A program made the position numbers and the translations under genes. Below, in pieces: positions 18,459 through 25,153 of a DNA stretch of 64,000 nucleotides. The DNA comes from Halomonas sp. 'Soap Lake #6'. Its GTDB lineage: Bacteria > Pseudomonadota > Gammaproteobacteria > Pseudomonadales > Halomonadaceae. Where the stretch lies: contig NZ_CP020469.1 of assembly GCF_003031405.1 (NCBI RefSeq), positions 3,224,001 through 3,288,000 on the forward strand. The letters run 5' to 3'. Under the pieces are notes generated by a model. That model saw only the letters and a program-made list of their open reading frames with translations, was not told where the DNA came from and made no database searches. How positions within the stretch are numbered: position 1 is the stretch's first letter; each line of letters starts with the position of its first letter.

Positions 18459-20147
18459 ATGTCACCCTCTGCGCCTTCGCTGCACGAAAAGCTAAATCAG
18501 CTGCGCCAACGGTTCATTGAACAGTTACCGTCTCGCTTGCAGCAAACTTCCGCCCAATGGCAGCAAAGTCGTGCCTCGGCGGAGGCTGAAGCACGGCTTG
18601 CCCCAGAGCTACACCGCTTCTTCCACAGCTTAAAAGGCACTGGCCGCTCACTAGGATTTGAGCACATAGCCATGCTGGCAGACCAGGCTGAATCAGCACT
18701 TAGTGGAACAGCCCCCTCAGAGCAGGTAATCGAGCAGGTACTCTTACAATTGGTCGACGAGCAGCAGCGCTTACAGTCACAACCTGGCCAACAGAAGGCG
18801 CTAGCAGCACTTAACAGCGTGGAGTTCTCACCTGCTCCAACACAGACTCGTAGCAAACGCCAGCGCTTAATCTATCTCTGCGATGATGAGCCTGATCAAG
18901 TAAGCCAGTTGCTACACCATCTACGCTGTTTCGGCCACGAAGTAGAGCATTTTGCAGATACCACAACCTTCTTTAATGCAGTGCTGAGCCGTCGTCCAGA
19001 CGCCATTATTATGGATGTCCAGTTTCCTCAGGGAAACACCGCTGGCACCGAAACACTCACCAGCCTGAATAAACTCACCGGCGAACGACTACCTTCCATT
19101 GTTCTATCAGCCCACTCTGATTTTTACTCGCGATTAAGCGCCGTTCGAGCAGGCTGTGACGGTTATTTCACCAAGCCGGTCAAGCCACTTGATCTCATGC
19201 TGGCTGTGGATGATTTGACCACACCACCAGAGGAAGAGCCTCTGCGTGTGCTGGTTGTCGACGACGAGCCGGAAGTGGCAGCCTACCATGCACTATTGCT
19301 AGAAGAGGCAGGTATGGTCGTACAGCAGGTTAACCACCCCGCTGACGCGCTCAATGCCCTTGAACGCTTCAGCCCCGACCTACTGCTCGTTGATGTTTAT
19401 ATGCCCGTTTGTTCCGGAGAGGAACTGGCCAATATTATTCGTCAGCAGCCTGAATATGTTGGCCTACCGATCATTTACCTGTCTGGTGAAACCGACAGCC
19501 GAAAGCAGCTCTCAGCCATGACGGCTGGCGTAGAAGCCTTTATTACCAAGCCCGTAGAGCCGGAAGCTCTGGTCTCTGCGGTCAAGCTACGTGCCGAGCG
19601 ACTACGCCTATTACGTTCACTAATGACCTGCGACAGCATGACTGGGCTTTATAATCACAGTACCACCACCGATTTAATCGGTAAGACACTGTCTCAGGCA
19701 TATCGTGACCGCACGCAGCATGCAATGGCAATGATTGATATTGATCACTTTAAAGCAGTCAACGATACCCATGGCCACCTTGCGGGTGATCAGGTAATCA
19801 TCACCCTGGCAAGATTATTAAAAACGCGCTTACGCGTATCCGACATTATCGGGCGCTATGGCGGCGAAGAGTTTGTAGTGCTGCTTAAGGGCATCAGCGA
19901 CGAGCGCGCCAGCGAACTAATCGATTCACTGCGCAGTGACTTTGAACAGGTAGAGTTCCATGCTGGAGGGGAGCGTTTTCGCTGTACGTTCAGTGCTGGG
20001 ATTAGCAGTTTCCCCGCTCACCTCTCTACGGAATCACTCCGCCTAAGTGCCGATCAAGCGCTGTATCGCGCCAAACACCAGGGGCGTAATCAGGTGGTTA
20101 TTAGCAAGGAGCAAGATAATGACGGATTCACAACCACCTCTAAATGA
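18459..20147 (+). CDS. Diguanylate cyclase with Hpt and two receiver domains (WspR-like output)
   Basis: The protein has 562 residues. Domains in order: an Hpt-like helical domain (1-110, H56 in FHSLKGTGRS), receiver 1 (about 136-252, D186 in IIMDVQFP), receiver 2 (about 263-380, D312 in LLVDVYMP) and GGDEF (about 390-555) with GGEEF at 468-472. An RxxD inhibitory site (R459-D462) lies the canonical five residues upstream of that motif. It should make c-di-GMP when phosphorylated by the CheA-like kinase. WspR has one receiver and no Hpt, so this is an expanded output protein that may also relay phosphate internally. It overlaps the following CheW gene by 29 bases. Confidence 0.92.
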   Translation: MSPSAPSLHEKLNQLRQRFIEQLPSRLQQTSAQWQQSRASAEAEARLAPELHRFFHSLKGTGRSLGFEHIAMLADQAESALSGTAPSEQVIEQVLLQLVDEQQRLQSQPGQQKALAALNSVEFSPAPTQTRSKRQRLIYLCDDEPDQVSQLLHHLRCFGHEVEHFADTTTFFNAVLSRRPDAIIMDVQFPQGNTAGTETLTSLNKLTGERLPSIVLSAHSDFYSRLSAVRAGCDGYFTKPVKPLDLMLAVDDLTTPPEEEPLRVLVVDDEPEVAAYHALLLEEAGMVVQQVNHPADALNALERFSPDLLLVDVYMPVCSGEELANIIRQQPEYVGLPIIYLSGETDSRKQLSAMTAGVEAFITKPVEPEALVSAVKLRAERLRLLRSLMTCDSMTGLYNHSTTTDLIGKTLSQAYRDRTQHAMAMIDIDHFKAVNDTHGHLAGDQVIITLARLLKTRLRVSDIIGRYGGEEFVVLLKGISDERASELIDSLRSDFEQVEFHAGGERFRCTFSAGISSFPAHLSTESLRLSADQALYRAKHQGRNQVVISKEQDNDGFTTTSK

Positions 20148-20661
20148 ACCATCCAGCATGACGTTTGAGCAAGCACTAGCCACACACAGTGACGACAGTG
20201 CCATTGTGGATGTGGATGAGCCCTGCCAACAAATGGTGCTATTTCACTTATCAGGTCAGCCATTTGCACTACCCGGCCAGGCCGTTAGCGAAATTTTAAA
20301 GGGTGATACTCCGGTCTATTTTGTGCCTGGGTTGCCAGCCTCTACCAAAGGCGTGATACACCTACGTGGAAAAATCGAGTCGTTAATCACACTGCAGCCG
20401 CTTTTGGGGCTACCGGAAAGCGATACAGAGGGCATGATTCTAATTGTGCGTGCAGCAGGAATAAGTAGTGCTGTGCGCATTGATCAGTTGGACGATGTAT
20501 GTGAGCTGCCAATCAGCGCTTTCAAGCCTGCACCTGCAACCCTTGCCAGTTCGCTGCGCCCATACGTTAGCGCCCTCTGGCAACCCAGCGAGCAGCGTAC
20601 CGCCACTGCGTTACTGGATGTCGACGCCCTATTTAAAGCTTACCAGCAAGGGCTTGGCTAA
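20119..20661 (+). CDS. cheW: CheW-type coupling protein
   Basis: The protein has 180 residues from the ATG at 20119, chosen because AAGGAG lies 8-12 bases upstream; a longer in-frame start would sit deep in the cyclase gene. After a polar N-terminus of about 40 residues, the CheW fold runs from about 42 to 175, with the signature-like segment PGLPASTKGVIHLRG around residue 70. It should couple the receptor to the hybrid kinase. The last base of its stop codon is the first base of the next CheW-like gene. Confidence 0.88.
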   Translation: MTDSQPPLNEPSSMTFEQALATHSDDSAIVDVDEPCQQMVLFHLSGQPFALPGQAVSEILKGDTPVYFVPGLPASTKGVIHLRGKIESLITLQPLLGLPESDTEGMILIVRAAGISSAVRIDQLDDVCELPISAFKPAPATLASSLRPYVSALWQPSEQRTATALLDVDALFKAYQQGLG

Positions 20662-21029
20662 TGGCCTCCAGCCAAGTGAGCTGCGTGCTATTTAATACAG
20701 ACGCGTATCAAGTAGCGATTGAAGCACACTATGTGCAACGTATCGACAGCGCGCCCACCGCACCACGCCACGTAGCCATCGATACGCTACTGCGGCTAAA
20801 CACACTCACTACTCCCACTAGCTGGCTAACCCTACACGATACCCAAGGAGTGTGGCAGCTGGGCATCACCGGAGAAAGCGTGCTGGGGACACTACCAGTC
20901 ACCATACTACAGCGACTGCCACCGCTGATTGACGCGCATCGCCCCCACCCAGCGCTATGCGGGCTAGCACTGGAAGGTAATAGACTGATACTGCTGCTTA
21001 ACGGTGCATTGTTGGGGCCCGATAAGTAA
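20661..21029 (+). CDS. Short CheW-like protein, second coupling protein
   Basis: The protein has 122 residues. Its sequence (CVLFNTDAYQVAIEAHYVQRI) follows the start of a CheW domain, but it is some 30-40 residues shorter than usual and has no recognisable central CheW motif. Its position as last gene of the operon, with a one-base overlap, parallels the second CheW of Wsp systems (WspB/WspD). It may be a trimmed adaptor specific to this receptor array. The call rests on position and the N-terminal strand pattern. Confidence 0.65.
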   Translation: MASSQVSCVLFNTDAYQVAIEAHYVQRIDSAPTAPRHVAIDTLLRLNTLTTPTSWLTLHDTQGVWQLGITGESVLGTLPVTILQRLPPLIDAHRPHPALCGLALEGNRLILLLNGALLGPDK

Positions 21030-21070
21030 TCCTGTGCAGCCCAACTCTCAAGTCCCAGCCCTACAGCCCC

Positions 21071-21128
21071 AAGCCCTTCATCAGTCCAAGCTCTTCAACC
21101 TAGGCCCTTCAACCCTGGCCCTTCAGCC
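21071..21128. repeat. Imperfect tandem repeat, about 15 bp x 4
   Basis: Four units begin near 21071, 21088, 21102 and 21117, each containing (C/T)CTTCA after AAG or GG, for example AGGCCCTTCAACCCT. The array starts in the gap after the CheW-like gene and runs into the last codons of the convergent moeA gene, so it shapes the tail of that protein. No hairpin is seen here. Confidence 0.65.
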
Positions 21129-22320
21129 ATAGACAGCGAACAACCGAGCCGTTCTCAACTTTCTGGTGTGGGGCAATCACTGCTAAGGCGTCTGCACTAA
21201 TACATGACGAGAGTACCCCAGAGTTTTGGTCCTCAAACGCATCGGCGATGACTCCCGTGTCAGTAAAACGTAGCGCAACGCGCATATAGTGCTGACGTGG
21301 CCCAGTGCTGGTGGTGAAGTTAGCGATGGCCGTAAGGGCAGGCAGTGCGTTTAAAGCAGGGCAGCCAAGTAACGCCCCCATTACGGGACGCAAAAATAGC
21401 CAAGCACCCACGAAGCTAGACACAGGGTTACCCGGAAGCCCTATAAAGCGAGCTTCACTGCCATCCGTGCGTGGCAAGCGGCCCAGCGCCAGCGGCTTAC
21501 CAGGACGAATCGCCAGTTTCCACATGTCCAACTGGCCCAGCGACTCCAGCGCGGCTTTTACATGATCCTCTTCACCCACACTAACCCCGCCGGTACTGAC
21601 GACGACATCAGCCTCCATCGCCGCTTGGCGTAATAGTGCAACGGTCTGAGCGTAATCATCCGGCACACTAACCAGCTGTACTACCTCAGCCCCAAAGTTT
21701 TCCAGCAAGCGCTTGAGCATCGGCCGGTTGGAGTTATATAGCTGCCCCGGTTTGAGCGGTGTGCCTGGATTAATAATTTCATCCCCCGTCGAGAGCAGCG
21801 CCACCCGAGGCCGACGACATACGTTGACTTGGGTTATCCCCTGGCCTGCCAAATGGCCCAATGCAGCAGCTTCCAGCCGCTCACCGGCATTCAGCAATAT
21901 AGAGCCGCTTTTCACATCGCGCCCCTGGCGGCGAACATTATCACCAACAGGGATCCCCTCGGGTATCAGTGCACGTTCGCCGTCCATCTCTACACGTTCC
22001 TGCATCACTACGCAGTCGGCACCAGGAGGAATTGCTCCGCCGGTAAAGATTCGCGCGCAACTGCCTTCAATCAGCGGCTCAGCGGGGCTACCCGCCGCAA
22101 TACGCTGACTGATAGGCAACCGTTTTCCCGCATCAGCAGCACGCAGCGCGTAGCCGTCCATGGCACTGTTATCAAACGGCGGTACATCCAACTGAGCGGT
22201 GACCGCGTCGGCCAGCACCCGCCCTGCTGCAGCTTCGAGAGGAACACTCTCAGCACCTAGTGGGCTGACTCCTGCCAGTAGTGCTTCAAGTGCGGCTGAA
22301 ATTGGCTGTAAATCAGCCAT
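21109..22320 (-). CDS. moeA: Molybdopterin molybdenumtransferase MoeA, copy 1
   Basis: The protein has 403 residues from the ATG at 22320; a longer frame exists but overlaps moaB fully at that end. MoeA motifs are intact: NSAMDGYALR (about 52), TGGAIPPGADCVVM (about 95), STGDEI (about 182), VVSTGGVSVGEEDHV (about 245) and [12 protein letters not shown] (about 295). It inserts molybdate into adenylylated molybdopterin in the cytoplasm. The gene follows moaB with an eight-base overlap. A second, more divergent MoeA is encoded at 33583-34836. The last few codons lie in a tandem repeat. Confidence 0.93.
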   Translation of the reverse strand: MADLQPISAALEALLAGVSPLGAESVPLEAAAGRVLADAVTAQLDVPPFDNSAMDGYALRAADAGKRLPISQRIAAGSPAEPLIEGSCARIFTGGAIPPGADCVVMQERVEMDGERALIPEGIPVGDNVRRQGRDVKSGSILLNAGERLEAAALGHLAGQGITQVNVCRRPRVALLSTGDEIINPGTPLKPGQLYNSNRPMLKRLLENFGAEVVQLVSVPDDYAQTVALLRQAAMEADVVVSTGGVSVGEEDHVKAALESLGQLDMWKLAIRPGKPLALGRLPRTDGSEARFIGLPGNPVSSFVGAWLFLRPVMGALLGCPALNALPALTAIANFTTSTGPRQHYMRVALRFTDTGVIADAFEDQNSGVLSSCISADALAVIAPHQKVENGSVVRCLWLKGQG

Positions 22321-22834
22321 GCTGACCTCGGCCTGGGATAACCAGGTTAGCGAAGTTGCAGGGCTTATGGCGGCTATCCAACTGCTCGGCAAGAATGCCG
22401 TCCCAGCCGGTTCGGCAGGCGCCGGTGGATCCCGGCAGGCAGAACACTACCGTTGCATTTGCTAAGCCACCGAGGCAACGGCTTTGGATAGTGGAGCTGC
22501 CAATCTCGTCACCGCTTAACTGGCGAAAGCGCTCACCAAAGCCTTCGATGCGCTTATCCAGCAGCACCGAGATAGCTTCCGGCGTAGAGTCGCGGCCGGT
22601 AAAACCGGTGCCGCCCGTGGAGATCACCACCTGCACCTTCTCATCGGCGATCCAGTTCGCCACCACGGCACGAATGCGATAGACATCGTCAGGTACGATG
22701 CGCTTTTCAGCTAGGGTATGACCAGCGCTGGTTAAACGCTCAACTAATGCTTGGCCGCTACGATCCGTTTCTTCACTGCGAGTATCGGATACGGTAAGCA
22801 CGGCGATATTAAGGGGGACCATCGACTCACTCAT
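22313..22834 (-). CDS. moaB: Molybdenum cofactor biosynthesis protein MoaB
   Basis: The protein has 173 residues from the ATG at 22834, which has AGGGGTG about six bases upstream; a GTG at 22843 overlapping the DUF1244 stop is the alternative. The MoaB/MogA fold shows IAVLTVSDTRSEETDRSG at the N-terminus, the nucleotide-binding VVISTGGTGFTGRD (about 72-85), and a C-terminal FCLPGSTGACRTGWD. It belongs to the family that adenylylates molybdopterin before metal insertion by MoeA, the next gene in the operon. Confidence 0.92.
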   Translation of the reverse strand: MSESMVPLNIAVLTVSDTRSEETDRSGQALVERLTSAGHTLAEKRIVPDDVYRIRAVVANWIADEKVQVVISTGGTGFTGRDSTPEAISVLLDKRIEGFGERFRQLSGDEIGSSTIQSRCLGGLANATVVFCLPGSTGACRTGWDGILAEQLDSRHKPCNFANLVIPGRGQHG

Positions 22835-22839
22835 GGCAT

Positions 22840-23172
22840 TCACCCCTGCTTCGCTGCTTTCTTTTTAGCATGGTGTGCTTCCCAAGCTGCCATCTGCTCC
22901 GGTGTTGCTGGCGGCTGATAAAGCTCCTTCCACTCGCTATAAGGCATGCCGTAAACGTGCTCGCGTGCCTCTTCGTAGCTGAGGGATTCACCGCGGGTTT
23001 CTGCTGCCGTGACCAACCACTTGGAGAGACAGTTACGGCAAAAATCTGCCAGGATCATCAGATCGATATTCTGCACATCCTTGTTGTCGTCTAAATGCTT
23101 AAGCAGGCGACGAAACGCGGCGGCTTCCAGTTCGGTTTGGGTAGAAGTGTCCAACTCATTAAACGCTGACAT
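22840..23172 (-). CDS. DUF1244 family protein
   Basis: The protein has 110 residues, recognised as DUF1244 from AAAFRRLLKHLDDNKDVQNI, then FCRNCLSKW (a C-x2-C pair at about residues 45-48) and the aromatic segment YGMPYSEWKELYQ. The tail is lysine-rich. The function is unknown; a small metal-binding role is possible from the cysteines. It is the first gene of a short operon with moaB and moeA, separated from fdhC by a terminator and a repeat array. Confidence 0.85.
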   Translation of the reverse strand: MSAFNELDTSTQTELEAAAFRRLLKHLDDNKDVQNIDLMILADFCRNCLSKWLVTAAETRGESLSYEEAREHVYGMPYSEWKELYQPPATPEQMAAWEAHHAKKKAAKQG

Positions 23173-23231
23173 TACCGTTCCTCATATCAAGTGGTATCGC
23201 TTTAAGCGACGTAAATTCTAAAGGGCATAGA

Positions 23232-23294
23232 TTTTAAGAATCATGCGTTTTAGCAAACATACGTTTTAACAAACATACGCTTTAACAAACATAG
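23232..23294. repeat. Tandem repeat, 16 bp x 4
   Basis: Four units lie head to tail in the gap between fdhC and the DUF1244 gene: TTTTAAGAATCATGCG, TTTTAGCAAACATACG, TTTTAACAAACATACG and CTTTAACAAACATAG. The period is exactly 16. The array lies just upstream of the DUF1244-moaB-moeA unit, where a promoter is expected. Confidence 0.85.
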
Positions 23295-23302
23295 AAGCAG
23301 CA

Positions 23303-23332
23303 TAACAAAAGACACCGCTCGTAGGCGGTGTC
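23303..23332 (-). terminator. Rho-independent terminator of the fdh operon
   Basis: A perfect 8-bp stem, GACACCGC at 23311-23318 with GCGGTGTC at 23325-23332, has a six-base loop. Read leftwards it is followed by TTTTGTTATG. It lies 22 bases after the fdhC stop and separates the fdh operon from the DUF1244-moaB-moeA unit. Confidence 0.8.
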
Positions 23333-23353
23333 GTAGAGCATTACTTTACGTCC

Positions 23354-24454
23354 TCAGCTTGGTCGAGAAGTTGAAATGTCACCGCTGCTGTCTCCCGACT
23401 TACGAGCGGCCAACTCCTCCTCTGTGATCGCTTGGTCTTTTACCTCTTCATACCAAAGGTTGTGGTGCTCTTTCGCCCAGGTTTCATCCACATAGCCAGT
23501 GGTCATGGCTTCCAAGGAGCCTTCGGTTCCCACCGTACCGATATAGATATGACCCAGCGCTACCGCCGTTAACCCTAACGCCCCCACCGCGTGGATGATA
23601 TTCGCCCACTGCATGGTGTCACGGCTCTGGTTGAAATTAGGAAAATCGAGCACAAAGCCGCTGGCAACAACCACTAGGCCCACAGTGGCCAGCAGCCAAT
23701 ACCACGCTTTCTCACCACCATTGGCAAAACCAGCGTCTGGATGGTGCTTGCCAGTTAAGCCTCCAGCCTTTTTGAACCACACCCAGTCTTGCTTCTTGGG
23801 AATGTTGTCTTTTAACAGGCTAATCAGCAGCACAATAAGCAAAATCCCAAATATCGGACCCAAGTAGTTATGCAGCACTTTAGAGGCAGAGATCATCCAT
23901 CCCCAGAAGGCATCGCCAAACAAAGAGCGAAACACAAACTTGCCATACAGCAGGTTAAGCCCCGTCAGCGCCAAGGTGATAAACAGCGTCGCGACCGTCC
24001 AGTGTAATGAACGCATAAAGAGCGACCAACGAAACAGCTTACGCCCCGTGCGTGGTTCGTCTAGCTGTTTACGGCCAACGATAATGTAGAACAGTGTAAT
24101 TACTGCAGCCATGCCTACTATCGCAATCAGCCCAAACGGTGATACCCAACGATTACGCAGAATTCGCCACGTCTCGCCGCTCGCATTGATCAGGTTATAG
24201 GTACTCTCGTGTCGAGAGTCGCGAAAATTAGGCCCCGTCTCCCCACTACGGACTTGTCGCCACTGCTCAGCAGTGATGCCAGGAGCAGCGGAGCTCATCT
24301 CGCGGTCAGGGTCAGCCTGGGCAACTGCCACTTGCGTGAAACCAAGGCTTAGTACCAGTGCAAACGCTACCAACATACAGCGCCAGATACCCAAGGCAAG
24401 CCCTTTACCTGAGCTCGGCGCCCTTCCGGACAGCTGTGCAGTCAACAGGTTCAT
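23354..24454 (-). CDS. fdhC: Formate dehydrogenase cytochrome b subunit (gamma)
   Basis: The protein has 366 residues with an N-terminal signal sequence (about 1-47), a periplasmic stretch and about four membrane helices. Candidate haem-ligand histidines occur in RSLHW, VLHNYLG and IIHAVG. This is the cytochrome b556(FDO)/PF01292-type gamma subunit, which anchors the periplasmic FdhAB dimer and passes formate electrons to quinone. The C-terminus is cytoplasmic-like, polar and unusually long. AAGGAGG lies before the ATG, and the gene follows fdhB by 11 bases. A terminator lies just downstream. Confidence 0.92.
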   Translation of the reverse strand: MNLLTAQLSGRAPSSGKGLALGIWRCMLVAFALVLSLGFTQVAVAQADPDREMSSAAPGITAEQWRQVRSGETGPNFRDSRHESTYNLINASGETWRILRNRWVSPFGLIAIVGMAAVITLFYIIVGRKQLDEPRTGRKLFRWSLFMRSLHWTVATLFITLALTGLNLLYGKFVFRSLFGDAFWGWMISASKVLHNYLGPIFGILLIVLLISLLKDNIPKKQDWVWFKKAGGLTGKHHPDAGFANGGEKAWYWLLATVGLVVVASGFVLDFPNFNQSRDTMQWANIIHAVGALGLTAVALGHIYIGTVGTEGSLEAMTTGYVDETWAKEHHNLWYEEVKDQAITEEELAARKSGDSSGDISTSRPS

Positions 24455-24465
24455 GACACGCCTCC

Positions 24466-25080
24466 TTACCCTTTGCGGGCAGCATCATAGGCTAGGTTGT
24501 CGGTACTGGCCTGAGGGTTATTGGACCAAGCACCATCTGGGTGGCCACGGTGTACGACACGCTGGCGGAAGATATCGGCTACGTCTTGGGCATCGCCTGC
24601 GAGAAGTGCCTTGGTGGAACACATCTCGGCACATAGTGGCAGTTTGCCTTCGGCAATACGGTTAGAGCCGTACTTCTGATACTCCTCTTCTTTACTTTCA
24701 GCAGGCCCCCCCGCGCAGAAGGTGCACTTATCCATCTTGCCACGCTCACCAAAGGCGTTCTGTTTAGGGAACTGCGGTGCTCCAAAGGGGCAGGCATACA
24801 GGCAGTAGCCACAACCAATGCACAGATCTTTATCGTGCAGCACAATACCGTCATCAGTTTTGTAGAAACAGTCGGTGGGACAAACCGCCATACATGGCGC
24901 ATCGTCACAGTGCATACAGGCCACTGAAATCGACATTTCGCTCGCTTCACCGTCATTAAGTGTGACCACACGGCGGCGCTGAATGCCCCACTCGACATCA
25001 TTGGCGTTTTTACAGGCGGTAACACAGCCGTTGCACTCAATGCAGCGCTCGGCGTCACACATAAATTTCATTTGAGCCAT
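24466..25080 (-). CDS. fdhB: Formate dehydrogenase iron-sulfur subunit (beta)
   Basis: The protein has 204 residues with cysteine groups for four [4Fe-4S] clusters: CIECNGCVTACKNAN (about 15), CMHCDDAPCMAVCPTDC (about 55), CIGCGYCLYACPFG (about 92) and CTFC with CAEMC (about 118 and 150). It forms the electron wire between the molybdenum subunit and the cytochrome. No C-terminal membrane helix is present, unlike E. coli FdnH, so membrane attachment depends on FdhC. It has no signal peptide, so it should ride through Tat with FdhA. Confidence 0.93.
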   Translation of the reverse strand: MAQMKFMCDAERCIECNGCVTACKNANDVEWGIQRRRVVTLNDGEASEMSISVACMHCDDAPCMAVCPTDCFYKTDDGIVLHDKDLCIGCGYCLYACPFGAPQFPKQNAFGERGKMDKCTFCAGGPAESKEEEYQKYGSNRIAEGKLPLCAEMCSTKALLAGDAQDVADIFRQRVVHRGHPDGAWSNNPQASTDNLAYDAARKG

Positions 25081-25153
25081 GGTGTTCTCCTCTTGCCAGC
25101 GCGGGCCTCACCCGCACTGGCAGTGCTGTCAGGTCGGGACTTTTTTTCTAGAC

